From assembly GCA_016719385.1 (NCBI GenBank), contig JADJZA010000003.1, positions 62,001-126,000 of the forward strand: a stretch of 64,000 nt of DNA. The letters run 5' to 3'. The translations under genes were made by a program, and so were the position numbers. The notes beneath the pieces were generated by a model. The model worked only from the letters and a program-made list of their open reading frames with translations, ran no database searches and had not been told where the DNA came from. Of the stretch, positions 51,583 to 59,378 are shown piece after piece. Each line of letters begins with the position of its first letter. The first letter of the stretch is position 1. The DNA comes from Candidatus Microthrix subdominans (GTDB taxonomy: Bacteria; Actinomycetota; Acidimicrobiia; Acidimicrobiales; Microtrichaceae).

Positions 51583-52269
51583 ATGAACCTGCACCTCGAT
51601 TCGGTCACCGTGACCGTGCCCGACGGGCGCGACACCCGGACAATCTGCGACGAGATATCACTGAGCGTCGAACCCGGCGAGGTTGTGGCGCTCACCGGCG
51701 CCTCCGGTTCGGGTAAGTCCACCCTGCTCGCCGTCGCCGCCCTGCTGTTGCGTCCCGACTCCGGAAAGGTGACCGTGGCGGGCGTCGAGGCCACCGACCT
51801 GTCCGACGCCGAACGCACCCGGCTGCGCCGTGATCACATCGGCATCGTCTACCAGGCGGCCAGCCTGTTTCCGTCGCTCACCGCTCGCGAACAGGTGCGC
51901 CTGGTCGCCCACATCTCCGGCAACCTCAACGACACGACCAAAAAACGCGCCGACGAACTGTTGGAACGGGTCGGGTTGACCGACCGGGCCGACGCCCGAC
52001 CCGCCGAGCTGTCCGGCGGCGAACGCCAACGTGTCGGCATCGCCCGTGCGCTGATGGGCTCCCCGTCGGTGCTGCTCGCCGACGAACCCACCGCCGCGCT
52101 CGACGCCGAACGCGGCGTCGCCATCATGGACCTGCTGACCGAGAACGCGACGTCGATGGGCATCGCCACCGTCGTCGTCACCCACGCGCCGGATCAGCTC
52201 GAGGAGGACCGGACGTTCAGCATCGGCGGCGGTCGCCTCGCCGAGGTCCGACCGAAGCCGAGCCGCTGA
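51583..52269 (+). CDS. ABC transporter ATP-binding protein (LolD/MacB type)
   Basis: A 228-residue ATPase: Walker A GASGSGKST, signature LSGGERQRVGIARALMG, Walker B VLLADEPTAALD and the His in VVVTHAPDQ. Pairs with the FtsX-type permease upstream. Ribosome binding site GAAGGACGG before the ATG. Confidence 0.92.
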   Translation: MNLHLDSVTVTVPDGRDTRTICDEISLSVEPGEVVALTGASGSGKSTLLAVAALLLRPDSGKVTVAGVEATDLSDAERTRLRRDHIGIVYQAASLFPSLTAREQVRLVAHISGNLNDTTKKRADELLERVGLTDRADARPAELSGGERQRVGIARALMGSPSVLLADEPTAALDAERGVAIMDLLTENATSMGIATVVVTHAPDQLEEDRTFSIGGGRLAEVRPKPSR

Positions 52270-52320
52270 CCAGGGTTCGGGCCCTGCCCCCGGTCGGCGA
52301 CGATCTCCTCGACGTCAACC

Positions 52321-52686
52321 TCAGTAGCTGAACGTGGTGGCGCCCTCGTCGCCGATCCACTCCCACATAGGCACCGTGCCGCCGATGGTGGCGCCGCCGA
52401 TCAGCGCACCCTCGTCGAGCTGGCGGGCGGCGAAGCAGGCCGGACAGACGAGCACCTTGCCGGACGCGGCGACGTAGCGGTCGAGCAACCCTTCGATCGA
52501 GGGGAAACCGTCGCAGTCCGAACCCGCCGCGCCGCCCTCGAGCGCCAACAGCACCGCCTCCTTGGTGAGAAACATCAGGGAGGGGCGACCCGCTTCCGCG
52601 GCGGCGACCGCCACCAACAGCGCGATGGCCACCGTCTCGGGGTCGCCCAGACCGGTGTTCAGGTTGACCACTGCCTTGTTGCTCAT
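52321..52686 (-). CDS. DsrE-fold sulfur-relay-like protein
   Basis: A 121-residue DsrE/DsrF-like protein (AVVNLNTGLGDPETVAIALLVAVAAAEAGRPSLMFLTKEAVLLAL) with a Cys-x2-Cys pair in KVLVCPACFAARQL. DsrE-family proteins carry persulfide sulfur on such cysteines. A TGACGC-N7-GTGTCA operator-like element and TACTGT lie upstream (52733-52764), as before the cold-shock gene. Downstream of the FNT gene on the same strand. Confidence 0.78.
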   Translation of the reverse strand: MSNKAVVNLNTGLGDPETVAIALLVAVAAAEAGRPSLMFLTKEAVLLALEGGAAGSDCDGFPSIEGLLDRYVAASGKVLVCPACFAARQLDEGALIGGATIGGTVPMWEWIGDEGATTFSY

Positions 52687-52732
52687 CGCAAACTCCTCAC
52701 CACGCTGGCCGTTGTTGACCAGACCGGGTGCG

Positions 52733-52764
52733 ACAGTACCCGGTGTGACACAAACCGCGCGTCA
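52733..52764 (-). promoter_or_regulatory. Candidate operator and -10 upstream of the DsrE gene
   Basis: Read on the minus strand: TGACGC, 7 nt, GTGTCA, CACC, then GGGTACTGT, with TACTGT (52733-52738) as a possible -10. The same order and spacing as at 19185-19216 upstream of the cold-shock gene suggests a shared regulator or sigma factor. Confidence 0.4.
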
Positions 52765-53679
52765 CCCCTGGCGGATCTCATGGGCACGATCCGCATGGTG
52801 CTGTTCGGAGCGAATGGTGTCGGGACCAACCTGCACCAGCCTCAGCACGGTGACCAGCCCGACGCCTCCCACGACGTTGCCGAGCACCGCCCACGCGACC
52901 GCGCCAAGCGCATCGATCCACCCGAAGGGTGCGTGGCCGGTAAACAGGGCACCCATCATCTCGAGCGACCCGACCACCGAATGGTTCAGCGGGGGCGCAG
53001 CCAGCAGGAATGCCGTCACGACGGCGATCGCCAGCTGGGCGAGCATGTCTCGGTTGGCCCGCTGGATCCAGGTCATCAACGTGATGACGACGCCTCCCAG
53101 GATGCCGCCGGCAAAGCTGACCCAGCCGATGCCCATCTCGGGATAGTGGCGCCCAACCTCGATGGCGGTTGCGTCGAGTCCCTGGATCGAGGTCATCACC
53201 AGGCCGACCAGCAGCGCCCCGCCCAGCCAGTTGCTCACCAGCGTGGTCGCCCACAGCCGCAGGAGCGCCAGTCCATCGCGCCGCTCGGTCAGCACCACCG
53301 TCACCGGCATCATGAAGTTTTCGGTGAACAGTTCGCTGCGGGCCAACGTGAGGATGATGAAGCCGCTGGCGAATGCCAGCGAGGCCAACATCTGGCTGCC
53401 GGTGGCCTCCTTGACCACCAGCAACGCCAGCACGCCGATACCGACATCCATGCCACCCACCACGCCGGTGGCTGACATGTTGGGCAGGCTGCGATGCAGC
53501 CGCTCCTCCCCGGAGATCAACGACCGGTGGAAGGCGCGCGACAGCTGAATGTCGGCGCTCTCCTCGACGGCGTCGTCCTGGCGGGCCTGCTCGGCCCGGC
53601 CGTCCAGCCGCTCCCGTTCCTCCGAGGTTAATTCCGACGAAGGTCGCTCATCGGAGGAGCGCTGAGAGGTCGAATCCAT
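52762..53679 (-). CDS. Formate/nitrite transporter (FNT) family protein
   Basis: A 305-residue membrane protein of the FNT family with an N-terminal acidic cytoplasmic tail (about 1-60) and six helices. The re-entrant-loop motifs show as LARSELFTENFMMP and the NWLGGALLVG and GNVVGGV segments. It resembles the YfdC branch. FNT channels move formate, nitrite, hydrosulfide or lactate; the DsrE-fold gene next to it makes a sulfur anion a tempting guess, unproven. Start at ATG 53679. Confidence 0.83.
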   Translation of the reverse strand: MDSTSQRSSDERPSSELTSEERERLDGRAEQARQDDAVEESADIQLSRAFHRSLISGEERLHRSLPNMSATGVVGGMDVGIGVLALLVVKEATGSQMLASLAFASGFIILTLARSELFTENFMMPVTVVLTERRDGLALLRLWATTLVSNWLGGALLVGLVMTSIQGLDATAIEVGRHYPEMGIGWVSFAGGILGGVVITLMTWIQRANRDMLAQLAIAVVTAFLLAAPPLNHSVVGSLEMMGALFTGHAPFGWIDALGAVAWAVLGNVVGGVGLVTVLRLVQVGPDTIRSEQHHADRAHEIRQG

Positions 53680-53750
53680 CGGCCATGTATCCCCACATCG
53701 GGCCCACGACAAACCAGGCGGACGGCCGACGACGTCGCCGGCGCCGGGTC

Positions 53751-53818
53751 GCTGTGCCCGGCAGGCCGCGGTGCCCGGCAGGTCGCGGTGCCCGGCAGGC
53801 TGCTGTGCCCGGCAGGCT
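53751..53818. repeat. 17-bp tandem repeat, 4 units, reaching the LLM stop codon
   Basis: Four units in exact phase (53751, 53768, 53785, 53802) of the type GCGGTGCCCGGCAGGCT. The last two bases of the fourth unit are part of the stop codon of the minus-strand LLM gene (53817-53819). Confidence 0.92.
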
Positions 53819-54689
53819 ATGGGGCCTTGGAGATGACCTCGGCCTCGTAGCGCTCCAGCGCGGCGTCGGTGTCCTTCCAGAACAGGAAGGACGGCAAGAC
53901 CACCCGGTCGACCCCCATCTCGGCGAGCGCCTTCACCTCGTCGAGGGCACGCGAGCCGACCGCCCCGTTACCCCCGCTTGTCAACACGAGATCGTCGGGG
54001 TCGTTGCCCGCCTCGGCGGCCGCGGCTCGGGCAACGTCGAACAGCCGGGTGAGCTCGGCGTGGTCGCCCTTGCCCGGGAAGAACCCATCGCCCAGACGAC
54101 CGGCCCGGCGGGCAGCGGCGTCGGAGTGCCCGCCGACGTGAACCGGGATGGCGCCGCGCTCCGGCTGGGGCCGCATCACGCAGTCGTCGAAGCTGGTGAA
54201 CTCACCGTGGTGGGTGGCCCGGTCGTCCGCCCACAACGCCCGCATGGCGGCGATGTAGTCGTCGGTGCGTCGGCCGCGACCGTCGAAGGGCACGCCGAGC
54301 GCGTCGAACTCCTCCTCAAGCCATCCGACACCGATGCCAAACTCCATGCGTCCACCGGACATCGCGTCGAGCGTGGCCAACTGCTTGGCAAGCACCAGCG
54401 GGTTGCGCTGGGGCACGATCAAAATGCCGGTCGCCAACTTGATGCGTGACGTCACCGCCGCCAGGTAGGACAGCCAGATCAACGGATCGGGGATGGGCGC
54501 GTCGTCGTTGCCGGGCATCCGACCCGACGGGTCGTAGGGGTAGGTCGACTCGTACCCCGCCGGCACGACGACGTGCTCGACGGTCCACAGCGATTCGAAC
54601 CCCACCTCCTCGGCCTTGATGGCGAAGGCGGCCGCCGCCTCCGGGTCGACAAATGGTCCGGTATTGGCGAAGACGATCCCAAAGTCCAT
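53817..54689 (-). CDS. F420-dependent LLM-class oxidoreductase
   Basis: A 290-residue luciferase-like monooxygenase-fold protein of the F420 group (TIGR03619-like): MDFGIVFANTGPFVDPEAAAAFAIKAEEVGFESLWTVEHVVVP, KLATGILIVPQRNPLVLAKQLATLDAMSGGRMEFGIGVGW and the C-terminal part with PVHVGGHSDAAARRAGRLGDGFF. These use reduced F420 (or FMN) for hydride transfer to an unknown substrate. F420 use supports an actinobacterial host. Confidence 0.85.
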   Translation of the reverse strand: MDFGIVFANTGPFVDPEAAAAFAIKAEEVGFESLWTVEHVVVPAGYESTYPYDPSGRMPGNDDAPIPDPLIWLSYLAAVTSRIKLATGILIVPQRNPLVLAKQLATLDAMSGGRMEFGIGVGWLEEEFDALGVPFDGRGRRTDDYIAAMRALWADDRATHHGEFTSFDDCVMRPQPERGAIPVHVGGHSDAAARRAGRLGDGFFPGKGDHAELTRLFDVARAAAAEAGNDPDDLVLTSGGNGAVGSRALDEVKALAEMGVDRVVLPSFLFWKDTDAALERYEAEVISKAP

Positions 54690-54778
54690 GCGGGCAAGCT
54701 AGCGGCGCGTCCCGCCGCACGCTGCCGGAGGTCCCACCGCAACCCCCGCCATGTGGCATCGACGGGTACGGTCCAACC

Positions 54779-56044
54779 ATGTCGAAGATCGTGGTTCTGT
54801 CGATGGCGTACCGGGGCGATGTCTACCCGTACGTGCCAGTGGCGACCGAGCTCTGCCGACGCGGCCACCAGGTCACGTTCGTGCTGCCACGAGAGTTCCA
54901 CCAGGAGCTGGCCGCCGAGCCGTTCACGTGCGTCCACAGCGGATCGGATCTTGGGCCCAACGCCCTCAACACCGAGGGCGAGTGGATCGCAAAATGGGGC
55001 ATGCGCCTCGGCGGCACCCGGTTGCTTCAGCTCTACTTCGGCAAGTACACGGTTCCACATCTCGAGGCGCAGTACCGGGCCGTCTACGACGCTCTCGATG
55101 GCGCCGACGTCTTGTTCGGGCACCCAGCGGCGTGCATCGTCGGGGCGATGGCCGCCGAGCAACGAGGACTGCCCTGGATCGGCGGCGACCTCTTCCCGAT
55201 GCTGGTGCCGACCGAGACCCAGAATCCGCTGCCGCCGGTGTCGACCCTGGGCCCCGGTTTGAACCGCCTGAGCTGGCGGATCGCACGAAGCCCCCGACCC
55301 AACTCGCTGACGTTCTCTCGGGACTTCGCCGACTTTCGGCGCGGCAAGGGGCTGGACGACACGCTGCGGAGCCCGCTGGATCTGCGCATCTCTCCCCACC
55401 TCAACCTGGGCATGGCCTCGCACCACTATGTGGCGCCGGCCCCCGACTGGCCATCGAACTACTCGCTGACCGGGTTTACCCACTGGGACAACGACCACGC
55501 CGGGTTGCCCGAGGGTCTCGACGAGTTTTTGGCGGCCGACGATCCGCCGCTGCTGATCACGTTGGGCACGTTGGCGGCGTCGAGCCATCCGGAGCGATTC
55601 GAGGCCGCGGTCAGGGCCGCGGACGCGCTCGGCGGGCGGACCGTGTCCCTCTGCTCCCTCAACAGCACGGTCGACGAGCTGAGTCGACGGTTCGATCCGT
55701 CACAGCACGGCGTCTGGCGTTTTGCGCCGCTGGCACAGGTGCTTCCCCGGGTCCGCGGGGTGGTGCATTCGGGCTCGCACGGCACGAACTCGATGACGCT
55801 GGCGGCCGGCCAACCGTCGGTGGTCATCCCGTCGATCTTCGATCAGGTCTGGCACGCCAAGCGGCAGGTGGAGTTGGGCACCGGGGTCCACGCCAAGGGC
55901 ACGGGTGATCTTGGCTCCGCGATCGCCAGACTCGACGGCGATGAGTCGTTGGCGATCGAGGCACAGCGGCTCGGTGTGCTGCTCGAACGCGAGGACGGGG
56001 TGGCGACCGCAGCCGACCGGATCGAGGCGTTCCTCGGCGGGTGA
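54779..56044 (+). CDS. GT1-family glycosyltransferase (macrolide/sterol glycosyltransferase-like)
   Basis: A 421-residue GT-B enzyme: N-terminal IVVLSMAYRGDVYPYVPVATELCRRGHQVTF (acceptor domain) and the C-terminal donor motif VVHSGSHGTNSMTLAAGQPSVVIPSIFDQVWHAKR. It transfers a sugar from a nucleotide donor to a small lipophilic acceptor such as a sterol, hopanoid, fatty alcohol or polyketide. TACGGT (54767-54772) ends 6 nt before the ATG, a likely leaderless start. Confidence 0.85.
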   Translation: MSKIVVLSMAYRGDVYPYVPVATELCRRGHQVTFVLPREFHQELAAEPFTCVHSGSDLGPNALNTEGEWIAKWGMRLGGTRLLQLYFGKYTVPHLEAQYRAVYDALDGADVLFGHPAACIVGAMAAEQRGLPWIGGDLFPMLVPTETQNPLPPVSTLGPGLNRLSWRIARSPRPNSLTFSRDFADFRRGKGLDDTLRSPLDLRISPHLNLGMASHHYVAPAPDWPSNYSLTGFTHWDNDHAGLPEGLDEFLAADDPPLLITLGTLAASSHPERFEAAVRAADALGGRTVSLCSLNSTVDELSRRFDPSQHGVWRFAPLAQVLPRVRGVVHSGSHGTNSMTLAAGQPSVVIPSIFDQVWHAKRQVELGTGVHAKGTGDLGSAIARLDGDESLAIEAQRLGVLLEREDGVATAADRIEAFLGG

Positions 56045-56095
56045 CCTTGACCCACTGCGGCTCGGGTCCGGGGACCGGCGTTCGAGGGCCAAGCG

Positions 56096-56755
56096 TCATT
56101 CCGGTGCCGGCACCTCGACCCGATGCAGATCGTCGCCCAGCTCGATCGTGCCGTCGAAGTGCTCGGCGGCCCGGGCCCGCCAGTCCTCGCCGCCGCCGGA
56201 GGGAAACGCCGGCATGTAGTGGGTGAGCACGAGGGTGTCCATGGCCGCCCGCTGCGCGGTCTGGGCGGCCTCCTCGGGCGACGAGTGGTAGTCGAGGACG
56301 TCAAGCAGGCGAGGAATGGGGATCTCGGCGATCACATCCTTGCGGATCGCGGTGTGCACCAGCGCCTGGGCGCCCTGGCAGAGCCCGTCGAGGCCGGCGC
56401 AGGGCACGGTGTCGCCCGCCGTCACCACGGCGGCACCCTCGTGATCGAAGCGGAAGCCGATGCTCGGGTCGGCCGGGCGGTGGTCGGTTGGGGCGCAGCT
56501 GACGCGCACCGGGCCGGGCAGCGGCACCGGGCCGTTGGTCACCTCGGTGACCGAGACCATCGGCCGCTCGGTCAGGTCGTCGTGGTGGGCCATGCGATAG
56601 CAGATGTCCGACCCAAGCGACGCCAGGATGGCCTCAACCACCGCCGCGATGCCCGGAGGGCCCACGATGTTGAGGGGGGTCGGCTCGAAGGTGCCGATCC
56701 ACACGGCGGTGATCAGGTCGCCCAGGTCGGTGATGTGGTCGGAGTGCAGGTGGGG
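56096..56755 (-). pseudogene. RNase Z-like metallo-beta-lactamase-fold hydrolase, 5' end lost
   Basis: The frame carries the metal site HLHSDHITDLGDLITAVW, later VTAGDTVPCAGLDGLCQGAQALVHT and THYMPAFP, typical of RNase Z-like phosphodiesterases and lactonases. It begins at this motif: the 60 or so residues normally before it (glycine-rich first strand) are missing, and upstream reading enters a G-rich low-complexity tract (56750-56800) and then the end of the sulfatase gene. It has no suitable start, so it is a remnant. Confidence 0.7.
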
Positions 56756-56849
56756 GGGGTGGCGGCGGCGGGGTGGTGGCAGGGGGGGTCGGTCAGCTGC
56801 CGCGGCCGGTTGGGCCGCCTTCGGTTGGACTGCGGTCGGCGCGGACGGG

Positions 56850-59210
56850 TCACTGGCGGGCCATCTCGGCTCGGGCGGTGGCGCGGTCGGCGCCCGGGGC
56901 GTGGCCGTGCAGCTGGATCTCCACCTCGTGAAGGGTTCCGGAGAAGGGAAATGCCCCCTGGTAGCGCGGCGACACGGCCGACCCACCGCCGTAGCCGATG
57001 CTGGAGCCCACCGAGGAGATCACGCGCAGGTACAGCGGCAGCTTGGCCGAGCCGGCGGGCACCCCGTCGATGAGCAGCTCGGCCGATCCGCTCATCCCGT
57101 CGCCGCGGGTGCAGCGCAACACCAGCTCGGCGTCTCGAGCCGGCACCTCCACATCGGATTCGATCACGGTGTGGTCGTCGAAGGCGTTGTAGTCGAGCAC
57201 CAGGCGACCGTCCTGCACGAACAGTGCGATCCCCGAGTTCTCGGTGCCGGTCGAGAACAGCACGCCGCCGTCGGCGGCGCTGCGCGTGACCCGGGCGGTC
57301 AGCGTGAAGCTGCGGCCACCGATCGGTGCCGAGGCCTGGGCGGGCATGGGCGACATCGGCGGTCGGTACCGGTAGCGGCGATCGACCGGGTGTGGGGACC
57401 GGTCGCGGAAGCGGGCGCCGAACAGCTCGAACGTGCGGTCATCGAGGGGCAACACGCCGTGGCGGTCGGCCTCGACCCACCACAGCGCCACCAGCTCGGC
57501 CAGCTTGTCGGGCTGCGCCTCGGCCAGGTCGTCGCACTCCGAGCGGTCCTCGGCCAGGTGGTACAGCTCCCAGGCCTCGGCGTCGTAGTCGGCCCCGGGG
57601 GTGTGCTTGCACACCGCCTTCCACTCCCCCGCAACCAGCGCCCTGCTGCCGCCCATCTCGAAGTACTGCAGGGTGTTGGTCGCCGGCTCATCGGCTGCTT
57701 GGAGCACCGACGCGAAGCTGTTCCCGGTCACCGGCAGCTGTTCGATGCCCCGATAGGTGCCCGGCGCCTCGACGCCGACCAGCTCGTAGAGCGTCGGGGC
57801 GATGTCGGCGACGTTGACGAACTGGTCGCGGCGGGTGCCCCGCTGGGCCGGGTCCAGGCCGTCGGGCCACGAGATCACCATCGGCACGTGCACCCCGCCC
57901 TCGTGGGTGTTCTGCTTGTACCACTTGAACGGCGAGTTTCCGCACTGGGCCCAGCCCCACGGATAGTTGGTGTGGCTGTGCGGGCCGCCGATGTCGTCGA
58001 TGCGCTCGATCGCTTCGTCCGGCGTTTCGAGGATGCCGTTGAAGAACTTCATTTCGTGCATCACGCCGTACGGACCGCCCTCCTGGGAGGCCCCGTTGTC
58101 GGCGAGGACACACAGCACGGTGTTGTCGAGCTGACCCAACCGGTCGAGCCCCTCGACCAGCCGACCGATCTGGTCGTCGCTGTGATCGAGAAAGGCGGCG
58201 AACGCCTCCTGCAGCCGGGCGGCGAGGCGACGCTGGTTCTCCGGCAGGTCCTCCCACGGCTCGACCCCGGGGTTGCGTGGCGCCAGCTCGGTTCCCTCGG
58301 GGATCACCCCCAAGGCAAGCTGACGCTCGAACCAGCGCCGGCGCACCACGTCCCAGCCCTCGTCGTAGCGACCCCGGTACTTCTCCAGGTAGGCCTCGGG
58401 GGCCTGGTGCGGGGCGTGGGTCGCGCCGAAGGCGAGATAGGTGAAGAACGGACGGTCGGGGCGCACGCCCACCGAGTCGGCGATCATCCCCAGCGCCTGG
58501 TCGACCAGGTCCTCCGAGAGGTGGTACCCGCCGTCACCACCGACCGGAGAACCGTCCTGGCCTCCGTGGCCCGAACGGTCCGAGCGAACCGGAGACGGAG
58601 CCTCAACGTGGTGGTTATCGCACACCAGGTCGGGGTGGAACTGGTCGGTCTCGCCCTCGAGGAAACCGTAGAAGCGGTCGAAGCCCCGGCCGAGCGGCCA
58701 CTGATCGAAGGGCCCGGCGGCCGAGCACTGCTCCATGCGGGCCAGGTGCCACTTGCCGACGCAGAACGTGGCGTAGCCGTCGTCCGAGAGCACCTCCGCC
58801 ATCGTGGCCGCATCGTTGGAGATATGCCCCAGCATGTTGGGGAACCCGGTGCGAAAGTTGGAAATCGCCCGCATGCCGACCGCGTGGGCCGAGCGGCCGG
58901 TCAAGAGCGACGCGCGAGTGGGCGAGCACAGCGGTGTGGCGTGGAAGTTGGTGAACTGCAATCCCCCGGCCGCCAGCGCATCGATGTTGGGGGTATCGAT
59001 GTCGGACCCGTAGCAACCGAACTGGGCGTAGCCGGTGTCGTCGAGCAGCACGACCACAACGTTGGGCGCAGAGTCGTTGGGCGCAGAGTCGTTGGCCGCA
59101 GAGTCCCGACCGCCGAAGGCGTCGTCGGGGTGTGGGCCCTCGTCGAAGTACGGCTCGGACTCTGCAACGGTGCGCCCGATGCGCCCCTCAAACCTGGACG
59201 GTCGTGACAT
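56850..59210 (-). CDS. Large sulfatase (arylsulfatase A type), second copy
   Basis: A 786-residue type I sulfatase related to 21478-23817: VVVVLLDDTGYAQFGCYGSDI (metal Asp pair), formylglycine site CSPTRASLLTG, VGKWHLARMEQ, LADNGASQEGGPYG, and a C-terminal beta-sandwich (SFTLTARVTRSAADGGVLFSTG). It hydrolyses sulfate esters; no signal peptide visible. N-terminal linker contains a 15-bp repeat (three units near 59066-59104, SAPND type). No gene for the formylglycine-generating enzyme lies in the window. Confidence 0.9.
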   Translation of the reverse strand: MSRPSRFEGRIGRTVAESEPYFDEGPHPDDAFGGRDSAANDSAPNDSAPNVVVVLLDDTGYAQFGCYGSDIDTPNIDALAAGGLQFTNFHATPLCSPTRASLLTGRSAHAVGMRAISNFRTGFPNMLGHISNDAATMAEVLSDDGYATFCVGKWHLARMEQCSAAGPFDQWPLGRGFDRFYGFLEGETDQFHPDLVCDNHHVEAPSPVRSDRSGHGGQDGSPVGGDGGYHLSEDLVDQALGMIADSVGVRPDRPFFTYLAFGATHAPHQAPEAYLEKYRGRYDEGWDVVRRRWFERQLALGVIPEGTELAPRNPGVEPWEDLPENQRRLAARLQEAFAAFLDHSDDQIGRLVEGLDRLGQLDNTVLCVLADNGASQEGGPYGVMHEMKFFNGILETPDEAIERIDDIGGPHSHTNYPWGWAQCGNSPFKWYKQNTHEGGVHVPMVISWPDGLDPAQRGTRRDQFVNVADIAPTLYELVGVEAPGTYRGIEQLPVTGNSFASVLQAADEPATNTLQYFEMGGSRALVAGEWKAVCKHTPGADYDAEAWELYHLAEDRSECDDLAEAQPDKLAELVALWWVEADRHGVLPLDDRTFELFGARFRDRSPHPVDRRYRYRPPMSPMPAQASAPIGGRSFTLTARVTRSAADGGVLFSTGTENSGIALFVQDGRLVLDYNAFDDHTVIESDVEVPARDAELVLRCTRGDGMSGSAELLIDGVPAGSAKLPLYLRVISSVGSSIGYGGGSAVSPRYQGAFPFSGTLHEVEIQLHGHAPGADRATARAEMARQ
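59066..59104. repeat. 15-bp tandem repeat in the sulfatase N-terminal linker
   Basis: GAGTCGTTGGGCGCA occurs twice and GAGTCGTTGGCCGCA once, in phase, encoding SAAND/SAPND units before the first sulfatase strand. Confidence 0.88.
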
Positions 59211-59378
59211 GTGCCCCCCTCCATGCACGACGACGCCGCGCCCGATCACTGTAGGCGGTGACCCGCATTGTGCAAGTAGCACTGTCACAACTAGCAGGCG
59301 AGGTCCGCAGCCGCGTCCAACCCTGGGGCTCGACGTTGGGATACGGTCCGTCCGGGGTGTCACGGGGAGGTCGTAGCA

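Noticed and set aside
56123..59207. Very long plus-strand frames opposite the second sulfatase
   Set aside because: Pure antisense shadows without a recognisable domain; the minus strand encodes a complete sulfatase.
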